Counted from the first letter of the stretch, positions 44,926 through 53,400 are shown. The stretch is DNA of 64,000 bases from Streptomyces sp. CB01580 (GCF_001905795.1 NZ_LIXJ01000020.1:62001-126000); one strand, 5' to 3'. Made by a program: numbers and translations. Notes: a model not told the origin generated them from the sequence alone.

Positions 44926-45332
44926 GCGCGTCGGTTCGGCACGGGCCGGATGCCGCGCCGCGTCGGCCGGACCGTCGCGGTGTGGGCGGGGTCGTGGCGG
45001 CGCGTTCCCGCCCGTGCGGCGGTGGGGAGGCGCCCGTGGGGCGGGGAACGGGGCTCGGGCTGCTGGCGAGTGCCCGGGTGGTGTGGTCGAGGCGTCGGCG
45101 GGTGGTCCCGCCGCCGCACCCTCGTGACCGAACGGCCCGCACCCTCATGACCGAGCGACCCGCGCCCTCGTGGCCGAGCGACCCGCGCCCCGTTCCCGAG
45201 CAAGCCGTGTTCTTGCGGCCGAGCAAGCCGTGGCCGTGCGACCGAGCGATCGCGTCCTCGTGGCCGGGCCACCCGTTTTCTCGCGGCCGAGGAGGAGGAC
45301 GGCGGAGGAAGGCGGGCCCGGTCCCCGGGCGC
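44926..45332. other. intergenic region containing a 23-bp tandem array
   Basis: 407 bp between the flavoprotein gene and the convergent chorismate mutase gene. The first half is unremarkable GC-rich sequence; 45119-45291 is a degenerate tandem repeat (listed separately). Open frames across the array are artefacts of its repetition. Confidence 0.6.
45119..45291. repeat. degenerate tandem array of about 23-bp units
   Basis: Seven units of 22-23 bp plus a partial eighth. The core is CCCTCGTGGCCGAGCGACCCG, with units at 45119, 45142, 45165, 45188, 45210, 45233, 45255 and 45278. The second and third units differ at only two positions; later ones diverge (CCGAGCAAGCCGTG forms). The units are directly joined with no spacer, so this is not a CRISPR array. 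It lies 41 bp past the 3' end of the chorismate mutase gene. Confidence 0.85.
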
Positions 45333-45659
45333 TCAGGCGTCCTTGTCGCTCGCCGACTCGTCCGCGATCCGCTCGTGGTGCCGGATGACCTCGGCGACGA
45401 TGAAGTTCAGCAGCTTCTCCGCGAAGGCCGGGTCGAGATGCGCGCTCTCCGCCAGTTGCCTCAGCCGGGCGATCTGCCGGGCCTCCCGGGCCGGGTCGGC
45501 CGGGGGCAGGTGGTGGGCGGCCTTGAGGTGGCCGACCTGCTGGGTGCACTTGAAACGCTCGGCGAGCATGTGGACGACCGCCGCGTCGATGTTGTCGATG
45601 CTCTCGCGCAGGCGGTTCAGTTCCGTGCTCACGGACTCGTCGATGTCCTTCGTGGTCAT
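45333..45659 (-). CDS. chorismate mutase (AroQ type)
   Basis: A 108-residue all-helical enzyme converting chorismate to prephenate for Phe/Tyr synthesis. The first helix LNRLRESIDNIDAAVVHMLAERFKCTQQVGHLKA carries the typical Arg, Asp and Lys positions, and the PAREARQIARLRQLAESAHLDPAFAEKLLNFIVAEVIRHHERI segment completes the AroQ fold. It is a single-domain enzyme without a signal peptide. It is probably monocistronic; the 23-bp tandem array lies downstream. Confidence 0.9.
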   Translation of the reverse strand: MTTKDIDESVSTELNRLRESIDNIDAAVVHMLAERFKCTQQVGHLKAAHHLPPADPAREARQIARLRQLAESAHLDPAFAEKLLNFIVAEVIRHHERIADESASDKDA

Positions 45660-45693
45660 GGTCAGCGAGCTTAGACGGTGTCCTGGGTCCGGC

Positions 45694-46587
45694 TCAGAGC
45701 GCCGGACCGGGCGGAGGGATGGTCGGCGGGTTCTCCGGGTCCGGCACCTGGTCGCTCCAGCCGCCCGGGACGTTGCGGCCCTGCTGTTCGCGGAACCGGA
45801 CCGGTGCCGAGCCGACGCGGCGGGCGAAGAGCCTGGAGAAGTACGCAGGGTCGTCGTAGCCCACGCGCCGGGCGACCGCGGCGACCGGCAGGTCCGTGGC
45901 GACGAGGAGTTCCTTGGCGCGGCCGAGGCGGATGCCGAGGAGGTAGTCCTTGGGGCTGCAGCCCGCCCCGCGCCGTACCGCCGTGCGCAGTTCGGCGAGT
46001 GTCATGCCGTGCCGGGCGGCGTGCTCGGCGACGGACAGCGGCTGGAAGGCGTCCCGGGCGAGAGCCTGGAGCACGGGGTCGCCGTCGGGGCTGACATCGG
46101 CGCGGGCCCGGCGCAGGGCGACGAGGAGTTCGTGGACGGCGGCTCCGGTCTCGACCTCCAGCAGGGGGTTGTCGCGTCGGGCGGCCCGGACCATCCGGCC
46201 CACCGCGGCGCGGGGCCCGGCCGTGTCGGCGAGCGGGACGAGCGGGCGGTCGGGTTCGATGTAGCCGAGTTCGGTGTACGTGGTGGTGGCGGGGCCGGTG
46301 AAGTCGACGAAGCTCTCGTCCCAGCCGGTGCCCGGGTCGGCGCCGTAGTGGTGCGGGGTGCCGGGGGTCAGCCAGATCAGGCTGGGTGCGACGACGGGGA
46401 TCCGGCGGCCGTCGGGCCCGCCGAACCAGCCGCTGCCGGAGTGGACGACGACGGCCACGTGGTGGTCCAGGGTGCGCGGGCCGACCGTCGGCAGGGTGCC
46501 GTGCTGCAGCCCCACGCCGAGGCAGACGAGGCCCAGCCGGTGGTGGAGCGGGCTGGGGGTGAAGAAGCGCATCCAGGTGTGATACAT
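45694..46587 (-). CDS. AraC-family transcriptional regulator
   Basis: A 297-residue regulator. The N-terminal cupin-like sensing domain (about residues 10-150) includes VVHSGSGWFGGPDGRRIPVVAPSLIWLTPGTPHHYGADPGTGWDESFVDFTGPA. The C-terminal AraC DNA-binding domain (about 180-275) has two helix-turn-helix motifs, the second recognisable as AVARRVGYDDPAYFSRLFARRVGSAPVRFREQ. It is divergent from the GH35 beta-galactosidase gene and very likely a sugar-responsive regulator of it (inference from position). GGAAAGGAAGG precedes the ATG. Three 17-bp direct repeats just upstream are likely operators. Confidence 0.93.
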   Translation of the reverse strand: MYHTWMRFFTPSPLHHRLGLVCLGVGLQHGTLPTVGPRTLDHHVAVVVHSGSGWFGGPDGRRIPVVAPSLIWLTPGTPHHYGADPGTGWDESFVDFTGPATTTYTELGYIEPDRPLVPLADTAGPRAAVGRMVRAARRDNPLLEVETGAAVHELLVALRRARADVSPDGDPVLQALARDAFQPLSVAEHAARHGMTLAELRTAVRRGAGCSPKDYLLGIRLGRAKELLVATDLPVAAVARRVGYDDPAYFSRLFARRVGSAPVRFREQQGRNVPGGWSDQVPDPENPPTIPPPGPAL

Positions 46588-46841
46588 CGGCCTTCCTTTC
46601 CTCCCCCTCGTCGTGCCTGCCCGGTCGGACATCCTGCCTGGTCGGACATGGTGCCTGGTCGGGCGGGGTCCGAACAATTGTGTCCAAACAGCAGTGATCT
46701 TTGTCCATGGACCGGTCGCTCACCAGGGGGCGAGGCTTGGGTGCGACATTCCTCCCGGGTTCGCCCGCTCCGTGGCGCGTGCCCTCGTGCGACGGTTGGC
46801 ATGCCGCGCCGGGACCGCACGTACAGGAGACGACGAGCACG
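46588..46841. promoter_or_regulatory. divergent promoter of araC-type and GH35 genes, with three 17-bp direct repeats
   Basis: Three head-to-tail repeats of TGCCTGGTCGGACATGG type occupy 46618-46634, 46635-46651 and 46652-46668; the second is the reference, the first differs at three positions and the third at the last few. Just beyond are the palindrome ACAATTGT (46674-46681) and two TTGTCCA-like words. AraC proteins usually bind direct repeats of about this size, so these are strong operator candidates. Confidence 0.65.
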
Positions 46842-48695
46842 ATGGCTGACTTCACCGTGGGGGACGACCACTTCCGGATCGACGGGAAGCCCGTACGGCT
46901 GCTGTCGGGTGCCCTGCACTACTTCCGGGTCCACGAGGCGCAGTGGGACCACCGGCTGGCGATGCTGCGCGCCATGGGCCTGAACTGCGTCGAGACGTAC
47001 GTTCCGTGGAACCTCCACGAGCCGCGTCCCGGCCGGTACCGGGACGTTGGGGCGCTGGGCCGCTTCCTGGACGCGGCGCAGCGGGCCGGGCTGTGGGCGA
47101 TCGTCCGCCCGGGGCCGTACATCTGCGCGGAATGGGAGAACGGGGGGCTGCCGGTCTGGGTGACCGGGCGGTTCGGGCGCCGGGTGCGGACCCGTGACGA
47201 GGAGTACCTGGACGCCGTGGAGCGGTGGTTCACGGCACTGCTGCCGCAGGTGGTGCAGCGGCAGATCGGCCGGGGCGGTCCGGTGATCATGGTTCAGGCG
47301 GAGAACGAGTACGGGAGCTACGGCACCGACCAGGTCTACCTGCGGCGGGTGGCGGGGATGCTGCGCGAGCTCGGCGTGACCGTTCCGCTGTTCACGTCCG
47401 ACGGGCCGGAGGACCACATGCTCACGGGCGGTTCCGTGCCGGGGCTGCCGGCCACGGCGAACTTCGGTTCGGGGGCGCGCGAGGCTTTCGAGGTGCTGCG
47501 CCGCCATCAGCCGAAGGGGCCGCTGATGTGCATGGAGTTCTGGTGCGGATGGTTCGATCACTGGGGTGCCGAGCCGGTCGTGCGCGATCCGGAGGATTCC
47601 GCCCGGGCGCTGCGGGAGATCCTGGAGTGCGGGGCGTCGGTGAACATCTACATGGCGCACGGCGGGACGAACTTCGCCGGGTGGGCCGGGGCCAACCGTT
47701 CGGGCCCGTTGCAGGACCAGGACTTCCTGCCGACGGTGACGTCGTACGACTACGACGCGCCGATCGACGAGTACGGACGTCCCACGGAGAAGTTCTGGCG
47801 GTTCCGCGAGGTGCTGGCCGAGTACGCGGACGGGCCGCTTCCGGAGCCTGCGCCGGAGCCCGCACCGCTGACCGCCCCGGTGCGCGCGGAGCTGACGGAC
47901 TGGGCCCCGCTTCCCGCTGTGCTGGAGGCGCTGGGCGACGAGGAGCCCGCGCCGTTGGGGGTTCCGCCGACGTTCGAGGAGCTCGGGGTCGACCGGGGGC
48001 TGGTGCGCTACCGGGTCGCGGTGCCGGGTCCGCGCATCCCGTACCCCCTGGGGACGGTGGGGCTGCGGGACCGGGCCGTGGTGTACGTGGACGGTGTCCG
48101 CGCGGGTGTGCTGAGCGAGGAGAACGGCACCCTGGACGAGCCGGTGGCCGGTCCCGCCGAGGTCGAGCTGTGGGTGGAGTCGCTGGGCCGGGTGAACTAC
48201 GGGCCGCGGCTCGGTGAGCCCAAGGGGATCACGGGCGGGGTGGTGCACGAACGGCAGTATCTGCACGGGGTACGGGCGCGGGCGCTGCGGCTGGAGGCGT
48301 TCGAGGAGCCGGACGCGCTGGCCGGGGTGGTCTTCGAGGACATCCGATGTGCCGGGGAGGCCGGGGAAGCGGGGCGGGCCGGGGGCGCCGGCGAGGCGCG
48401 GCGCACCGGGCTGTTCTGGGGCACCTTCGAGGTCACGGGCGCGGCGGGCACGGGGCACGCGGGGCTGGAACTGCCGGGCTGGACGCGGGGGTTCGTGTGG
48501 GTGAACGGTTTCGGCCTGGGCCGGTACTGGTCGAGCGGTCCGCAGCGGACGCTGTACGTGCCGGGGCCGGTACTGCGGGAGGGCGCCAACGAGGTGTGGG
48601 TGCTGGAGCTGGAGGACGCGGGCGCCCCGTACGCCGAACTGGGTCCGGGGGTGCCCGTCCGGGCCGCGGACGCCCGGGGGGACGTCCGGATGTGA
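46842..48695 (+). CDS. glycoside hydrolase family 35 beta-galactosidase
   Basis: A 617-residue enzyme with the GH35 TIM barrel. It begins FRIDGKPVRLLSGALHYFRV, then NCVETYVPWNLHEP, IVRPGPYICAEWENGGLPVWV, the acid/base Glu in MVQAENEYGSYG, the nucleophile Glu in CMEFWCGWFDHWG, and YMAHGGTNFAGWAGAN. C-terminal jelly-roll domains (about residues 330-617) end in GFVWVNGFGLGRYWSSGPQRTLYVPG. There is no signal peptide, so it acts on imported beta-galactosides in the cytosol. A short Ala/Gly/Glu-rich insertion lies at about 505-522. It is probably controlled by the divergent AraC regulator. Confidence 0.95.
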   Translation: MADFTVGDDHFRIDGKPVRLLSGALHYFRVHEAQWDHRLAMLRAMGLNCVETYVPWNLHEPRPGRYRDVGALGRFLDAAQRAGLWAIVRPGPYICAEWENGGLPVWVTGRFGRRVRTRDEEYLDAVERWFTALLPQVVQRQIGRGGPVIMVQAENEYGSYGTDQVYLRRVAGMLRELGVTVPLFTSDGPEDHMLTGGSVPGLPATANFGSGAREAFEVLRRHQPKGPLMCMEFWCGWFDHWGAEPVVRDPEDSARALREILECGASVNIYMAHGGTNFAGWAGANRSGPLQDQDFLPTVTSYDYDAPIDEYGRPTEKFWRFREVLAEYADGPLPEPAPEPAPLTAPVRAELTDWAPLPAVLEALGDEEPAPLGVPPTFEELGVDRGLVRYRVAVPGPRIPYPLGTVGLRDRAVVYVDGVRAGVLSEENGTLDEPVAGPAEVELWVESLGRVNYGPRLGEPKGITGGVVHERQYLHGVRARALRLEAFEEPDALAGVVFEDIRCAGEAGEAGRAGGAGEARRTGLFWGTFEVTGAAGTGHAGLELPGWTRGFVWVNGFGLGRYWSSGPQRTLYVPGPVLREGANEVWVLELEDAGAPYAELGPGVPVRAADARGDVRM

Positions 48696-48992
48696 GCCGA
48701 GGTCCGGAACGCGGCACCGGGGCCGGAAGGTGGTACCTGGGCCCGGAACGCGGCACCGGGGCCGGAAGGTGGTACCCGGGCCGGGGCGCGGAATCCGGCA
48801 CCGGCCCATGGCCCCGGCGGATCGCCGGGACCGGGGCCGGTGCCGGTCCGATGGCCCGGAGCCCGTTCCGGTGCCCCCGTTCGCGGGCCCCGGGCCCGGT
48901 CGGGTCCGGGTTCAGGAGCCCCGGCTCACGGACTCACGGCCCTACGGACGGGCTCATTGCCTTACGGTCCTACGAACGTGCGGGTTCCCGGA
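48696..48992. other. 3' intergenic region between GH35 and trypsin genes, with a 39-bp tandem repeat
   Basis: 297 bp between convergent genes. The start (48704-48781) is two 39-bp direct repeats followed by a degraded third. The rest is GC-rich with no evident terminator. Confidence 0.5.
48704..48800. repeat. 39-bp tandem repeat, two copies plus a partial third
   Basis: The unit begins CCGGAACGCGGCACCGGGGC and ends with a GGTACCYGGGC word. Copies at 48704-48742 and 48743-48781 differ at one position; the third decays after about 20 bp. It starts nine bases beyond the GH35 stop codon. Confidence 0.85.
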
Positions 48993-49769
48993 TCAGAGCG
49001 TGGACGCGGCCGAGGCGATCTGGGACGCGAAGGTCGAGACCTCGGTGTAGACGCCCGGGTAGCCGGGCCTGGCGCAGCCCTGGCCCCAGCTGACGATGCC
49101 GACCTGGATCCAGGATCCGGAGTTGTCCTTGCGGAACATGGGGCCGCCGGAGTCGCCCTGGCAGGTGTCCACGCCGCCGGTGTCGATCAGACCGGCGCAG
49201 ATCTCCTCGCCGGGGACGAGGTCGCCGTTGTACGCGGCCTGGCACTCGGCGTCGGAGACGAACGGCACGGTGGCCTTGAGCAGGTAGCGCTGCTGCGAGC
49301 CGCCCTCGGTGGCCGCGCCCCAGCCGGCGATGGTGAAGGTGCCGTTGTTGTACGCGGTGCTGGTGGCGATCTTGAGGGTGGGCTGGTCGATCGGCTTGGC
49401 CAGCTTGATCAGTGCCCAGTCCTTGCCCGTGCCGTTGTAGCCGGGGGCCTGGAGGACCTTGGTGGACTTGACCTTGACGGCGCTGGAGGACTGCAGGTCG
49501 ACGACGCCGGCGGTGGCGGTGATGGAAGTGTTGTTGCCCGATCCGTCCACGCAGTGCGCGGCGGTGAGCACGATGTCCTTGGCGTAGAGGGCGCCGCCGC
49601 AGCCCATCGACAGCCGGACCATGAACGGGAATTCGCCCTGGGCCGCACGGGTCCCGCCGACGACGGGCGCGGGCGCCGCGGACGCTCCGGCGGGCTGGAG
49701 GCTGACGGCCGCGAGGGCCACGGCGGCTATGACGGAACATCTTTTCAGGGCGCGCAGAAGCTGCTTCAA
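48993..49769 (-). CDS. sprT: secreted trypsin-like serine protease
   Basis: A 258-residue preproenzyme very close to Streptomyces griseus trypsin. The signal peptide is residues 1 to about 32. A short propeptide APAP precedes the mature N-terminus VVGGTRAAQGEFPFMVRLS. Catalytic His is in LTAAHC, Asp in GKDWALIKLAKP, Ser in CQGDSGGPMF; the specificity-pocket Asp (DTGGVDTCQGDSGG) gives cleavage after Arg or Lys. Six cysteines can form three disulfides. The start is a TTG (49767-49769) behind GAAAGAAGG; the family protein starts at the same place with MK. In S. griseus the homologous gene is under AdpA control, but I could not find a convincing AdpA site here. Confidence 0.93.
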   Translation of the reverse strand: MKQLLRALKRCSVIAAVALAAVSLQPAGASAAPAPVVGGTRAAQGEFPFMVRLSMGCGGALYAKDIVLTAAHCVDGSGNNTSITATAGVVDLQSSSAVKVKSTKVLQAPGYNGTGKDWALIKLAKPIDQPTLKIATSTAYNNGTFTIAGWGAATEGGSQQRYLLKATVPFVSDAECQAAYNGDLVPGEEICAGLIDTGGVDTCQGDSGGPMFRKDNSGSWIQVGIVSWGQGCARPGYPGVYTEVSTFASQIASAASTL

Positions 49770-50024
49770 GGGACTGCCTTCTTTCGTGGGGGGTGTAGGA
49801 GATCCCGTGAGGGTTCTCCCGGATCTCGCGGGGTGTGTCCCGCCCTCGCCCGGGGCCCGGCGCACGGGCAGGATCACCCGGATGGTCATGCTCCCGACAA
49901 AGGCGTGCTTGGGATTATCGGGAAGCGATCACGACCTCCACAAGGTTCGCTTTTCAGCCAAGATCACCAATGCCCCCGCGGTTACAGTGGAGACCGGTCG
50001 GACGTCGCGGACGGGGGTGGACAC

Positions 50025-50951
50025 GTGACGGACAGCGGTCGGGGCCGCAGCCGGGCCGGTGGTGGGCCGGTCGTCCACGGTTTCCCTCATCTCGGGACCG
50101 TCCGTTCCGCGATCACGGCGCTGTACCGGAGGCTGTCGTACGACGGGGTGCACGGTTACGCCACGAGCCTCGCCGCGGCCGATGTCGCCTTCTTCGACCA
50201 CGACGACCTGCACCTCGGGGCCCAGCGGGTGGCCCGGGCCGTGGTCCAGCACCTGCGCCTGCCCGACGCCCGGATGATCGTCGCCTTCCGGACCACGGAG
50301 CACGCCGCCACGGTCGAACTCACCGCGGGGCCCGAGTACTTCATCGAACTCAACAACCGGTTCCGCACCCACCGCCGGGATGTCGGCGCCGCTCTCTCGC
50401 ACGAGATCACGCATGTCCTGCTGCACCGGCTCGGCCTGGAGTTCCCGGGGACGCGGGACAACGAGATCCTCACCGACACCGTGACGGTCTACCTCGGGGC
50501 CGGCTGGCTGCTGCTGGACGCCTTCCGCGAGGACGCCGTATCCAGCCAGAAGCTCGGCTACCTCACCCCGGAGGAGTTCGGTTACGTCCTCGCCAAGCGG
50601 GCGTTCGCCTTCGGTGAGGACCCCTCCCCCTGGTTCACCAGCCCGCAGGCGTACACGGCTTACACGAAGGGGCGCGCGCAGGCCCTGCGTGACAACCGGC
50701 AGCCCCCGCTCGCCTCCGCCGGCTGGGCGTCCCGGCACCGCTACGCCCGCGACCGGCGGGCCGCCCAGGAGCTTCGCGACGCGTCCGCGCATCCGGCCCC
50801 CGACGTCCCGTACGCCTTCGAGAACGGCCCGCGGGGACTCCGGGTCTCCTTCCCCTGCCCCACCTGCCACCAGCGCCTGCGCGTTCCGGTGCGCGGCCGG
50901 ATGCGGGCCCGGTGCGGACTGTGCCGGACGGTCCTGGACTGCGACACCTGA
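50025..50951 (+). CDS. putative zincin metallopeptidase with C-terminal zinc ribbon
   Basis: A 308-residue soluble protein. A gluzincin-like HExxH motif occurs at ALSHEITHVLLHRLGLEFPGTRDNEILTDTVTVYLGAGWLLL; the downstream Glu/Asp (NEILTD) could be the third ligand. The region before it (TTEHAATVELTAGPEYFIELNNRFRTH) resembles the strand preceding HExxH in IrrE/ImmA-like peptidases. The C-terminus is a zinc ribbon: CPTCHQRLRVP and CGLCRTVLDC. I do not recognise a named family. There is no signal peptide. GTG 50025-50027 is preceded by GGGGGTGG. It is convergent with the OYE-type gene (30 bp gap). A regulatory protease is plausible but inferred. Confidence 0.75.
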   Translation: MTDSGRGRSRAGGGPVVHGFPHLGTVRSAITALYRRLSYDGVHGYATSLAAADVAFFDHDDLHLGAQRVARAVVQHLRLPDARMIVAFRTTEHAATVELTAGPEYFIELNNRFRTHRRDVGAALSHEITHVLLHRLGLEFPGTRDNEILTDTVTVYLGAGWLLLDAFREDAVSSQKLGYLTPEEFGYVLAKRAFAFGEDPSPWFTSPQAYTAYTKGRAQALRDNRQPPLASAGWASRHRYARDRRAAQELRDASAHPAPDVPYAFENGPRGLRVSFPCPTCHQRLRVPVRGRMRARCGLCRTVLDCDT

Positions 50952-50981
50952 GCGTACGGGCGCCACGATGCCGGTGTCCGG

Positions 50982-52211
50982 TCATCCCCCGTCCGCAAGA
51001 GGCCGGGCCGGCGCACCGGCCGGAGGGCCGACGAGCGGGCAGTGGGTGCCCCGGTAGATCGTCGGCATGCACTTGTTGCAGTGGATGCACAGGGATCGTG
51101 CGCCGGGCTCCTCCCTCATGCGGTTCACCAGGTCCGGTTCGCGCAGCAGCGCGCGGGCCATGGCCACGTACTCGAAGCCCTCCGCCATGGCCAGTTCGAC
51201 GGTCGCACGGCGGGTGATGCCGCCGAGCAGGATCAGCGGGAGACTCAGCGCGGCCCTGAACTGTCGGGCCGAGGGCAGCAGGAACGCCTCCTCGTAGGGG
51301 TACGCGCGCAGGAACCGGCCACCGGCAAGACGTATGCCCAGGCGCACCGGCCGGGGGAAGACGGCCGCGAACTCGGTGACCGGCGCGTCGCCCCGGAACA
51401 GGTACATCGGGTTGAACAGGGAACTCCCGGCGGTCAGTTCGAGGGCGTCGACCGTGCCGTCCTCCTGGAGCCGACGGGCTACCCGGAGGCTCTCGTCGAG
51501 CCAGAAGCCGCCGGGCACCCCGTCGTCCATGTTGAGTTTGGCGGTGACCGCGATCGTGTCGCCCACCTCGTCGCGAACGGCGCGGGCAATGCCGAGGGCG
51601 AACCTGGCGCGGTTGTCGAGGCTGCCCCCGTAGGCGTCGTCGCGATGGTTGAGACGGCGGCTGAGGAAGGAGCTGGCCAGGTAGTTGTGGCCGAAGTGCA
51701 GCTCGACCGCGTCGAATCCGGACTCGACGGCCAGCCGGGCGGCGGTGGCATGGGTGCGGATCACCCGGGCGATGTCCTCGGGGGTGGCCGCCCTGGTCAT
51801 CCGCATGCCGAGCGGGCTGAGGAACCGGCCGGGGGCCAGGGCGGGCAGCCGGTTGGAGCGGGCGTCGGCCACCGGGCCCGCATGGCCGAGCTGGGCGCTG
51901 ACGGCGGCGCCCTCGCGGTGCACGGCATCGGTGAGCCGGCGCAGCCCCGGCACCGCCTCGGGGCGCATCCAGATCTGGCGGCGCTCGGTACGGCCCTCGG
52001 GGGCGACGGCGCAGTACGCGACGGTGGTCATCGCGACTCCGCCGGCGGCGGGCCGACGGTGGTACGCGATCAACTCGTCGGTGACCAGGCCGTCGGGCGT
52101 CACGCCTTCGAAGGTGGCGGACTTGATGACGCGGTTCCGGAGCGTGAGGGGGCCCAGACGGGCGGGGGCGAAGGGGTCCGGTGGGGCGGGAAGACGCTGT
52201 CGGCGGTCCAT
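50982..52211 (-). CDS. NADH:flavin oxidoreductase (OYE family)
   Basis: A 409-residue FMN-dependent TIM-barrel oxidoreductase of the Old Yellow Enzyme family. It contains PFAPARLGPLTLRNRVIKSATFEG, AQLGHAG, FDAVELHFGHNYLASSFLS (His-x-x-His/Asn region) and DAYGGSLDNRARFAL. The C-terminus has CIHCNKCMPT, a cysteine cluster like that holding the iron-sulfur centre of the DCR/2-enoate reductase subgroup. Such enzymes reduce activated double bonds. It lies 124 bp downstream of the SDR gene on the same strand and may belong to the steroid regulon. A 20-bp tandem repeat occupies its leader. Start ATG 52209-52211. Confidence 0.88.
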   Translation of the reverse strand: MDRRQRLPAPPDPFAPARLGPLTLRNRVIKSATFEGVTPDGLVTDELIAYHRRPAAGGVAMTTVAYCAVAPEGRTERRQIWMRPEAVPGLRRLTDAVHREGAAVSAQLGHAGPVADARSNRLPALAPGRFLSPLGMRMTRAATPEDIARVIRTHATAARLAVESGFDAVELHFGHNYLASSFLSRRLNHRDDAYGGSLDNRARFALGIARAVRDEVGDTIAVTAKLNMDDGVPGGFWLDESLRVARRLQEDGTVDALELTAGSSLFNPMYLFRGDAPVTEFAAVFPRPVRLGIRLAGGRFLRAYPYEEAFLLPSARQFRAALSLPLILLGGITRRATVELAMAEGFEYVAMARALLREPDLVNRMREEPGARSLCIHCNKCMPTIYRGTHCPLVGPPAGAPARPLADGG

Positions 52212-52240
52212 GCCGGTCTCCGATCGTCGAGAGTAAGGCC

Positions 52241-52290
52241 GGTACGGGCGAGGCACGGCCGGCACGGGCGAGGCACGGCCGGCACGGTCA
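52241..52290. repeat. 20-bp tandem repeat in the leader of the OYE-type gene
   Basis: GGYACGGGCGAGGCACGGCC occurs at 52241-52260 and 52261-52280, with a partial third copy to about 52290, between the SDR stop and the oxidoreductase start. Confidence 0.75.
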
Positions 52291-52335
52291 GTAGGCGAAG
52301 TGCGGCGGTGGTGCACCGGTCGGCGGCACACCGCC

Positions 52336-53313
52336 CTACCCGGCCCCGTACACCGGCCGCGGCGCCCCCGCGCGGGCGAGCAGCTTGCGGGCCGCCTCCC
52401 CCGCCTCGGCCGGCGCCCACCGGGCCCCGCGGTCCTCGGTGGGGCCGGGGCGCCAGCCCTCCATGACCGTGATGCGCCCGGCCTCCGCCTCGAAGACGCG
52501 CCCGGTCACGCCGTCGCTCGCGGCCGAGCCGAGCCACACCACCAGCGGGGACACGTTCTCGGGGGCCATCGCGTCGAACTCCCCCTCCCCCGGCGCCGCC
52601 ATGGTCTCGGCGAAGGTCCGCTCGGTCATCCGGGTCCGGGCCGCCGGGGCGATCGCGTTGACCTGGACCCCGTACCGCCCCAGCTCCGCGGCGGCGACCA
52701 GGGTCAGGCCCACGATGCCGGCCTTCGCGGCGGAGTAGTTGCCCTGGCCGACGCTCCCGAGCAGCCCCGCGCCGGAGCTGGTGTTGACGACCCGGGCGAC
52801 CGGTGGACGGCCCGCCTTGGCCTCGGCCCGCCAGTGCCGGGCGGCCTGACGCAGCGACAGGAAGTGCCCCTTCAGGTGGACCCGCATCACCGCGTCCCAG
52901 TCGTCCTCGTCCAGGTTCACCAGCATCCGGTCGCGCAGGAATCCGGCGTTGTTGACCAGGGTGTCCAGCCGCCCGAAGGTCTCCAGCGCGGTGGTGACCA
53001 GTGACGCGGCCCCTTCCGCGGTGGCGATGTCGCCGGTGTGGGCGACCGCCTCGCCGCCCGCCGCCGAGATCTCGTCGACCACCTGCCGGGCCGGGCCGTC
53101 CGATCCCCCGGCTCCGTCGGCACCGACACCGAGATCGTTGACCACGACCCGTGCCCCTTCGGCGGCGAACGCGAGCGCGTGCGCCCGGCCGAGCCCGCGC
53201 CCGGCACCGGTCACGACCACCACCCGCCCGGCACACAGCCCGTTCTCGGCCCGCTCCGTCCGCTCCGCTCGCTCAGGTCGTGCCGCGCCGTATCCGTCCC
53301 TGCTCGTGGCCAT
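52336..53313 (-). CDS. short-chain dehydrogenase/reductase of the putative steroid regulon
   Basis: A 325-residue SDR. The cofactor motif is VVVVTGAGRGLGRAHALAFAAEGARVVVNDLGVG (about residues 30-64), then NNAGFLRDRMLVN and the catalytic Ser with Tyr-x-x-x-Lys in NTSSGAGLLGSVGQGNYSAAKAGI. It is longer than average because of the C-terminal segment common to multifunctional-enzyme-like 3-hydroxyacyl-CoA dehydrogenases. It corresponds in position to Rv3548c, divergent from the echA20-type gene in Mycobacterium tuberculosis. Its promoter shares a KstR2-like operator with the hydratase gene. GAAGAGGTG precedes the ATG. Confidence 0.9.
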   Translation of the reverse strand: MATSRDGYGAARPERAERTERAENGLCAGRVVVVTGAGRGLGRAHALAFAAEGARVVVNDLGVGADGAGGSDGPARQVVDEISAAGGEAVAHTGDIATAEGAASLVTTALETFGRLDTLVNNAGFLRDRMLVNLDEDDWDAVMRVHLKGHFLSLRQAARHWRAEAKAGRPPVARVVNTSSGAGLLGSVGQGNYSAAKAGIVGLTLVAAAELGRYGVQVNAIAPAARTRMTERTFAETMAAPGEGEFDAMAPENVSPLVVWLGSAASDGVTGRVFEAEAGRITVMEGWRPGPTEDRGARWAPAEAGEAARKLLARAGAPRPVYGAG

Positions 53314-53350
53314 CACACCTCTTCCCTGTTGGCGATGCGGGGGCAGACTG

Positions 53351-53389
53351 CTACCTTCCACACCTAACAAATGTTTGGTGGAAAGGTAG
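53351..53389. promoter_or_regulatory. KstR2-like operator 1 in the divergent SDR/hydratase promoter
   Basis: The core CCTAACAAATGTTTGG is at 53363-53378, nested in a larger inverted repeat (CTACCTT at 53351 with AAGGTAG ending 53389). The core differs from operator 2 (62457-62472, read on the other strand) at one position of 16. It fits the mycobacterial KstR2 motif AnCAAGnnCTTGnT with two changes. Confidence 0.75.
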
Positions 53390-53400
53390 CTGATTCGCTC

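Noticed and set aside
45119..45291. Possible CRISPR array
   Set aside because: Units are joined directly without unique spacers, and no cas genes are in the window.
49770..50024. AdpA-binding site for the trypsin gene
   Set aside because: A sequence reading TGGCTGAAAA on the minus strand is only loosely like the AdpA consensus TGGCSNGWWY and fails at more than one fixed position.
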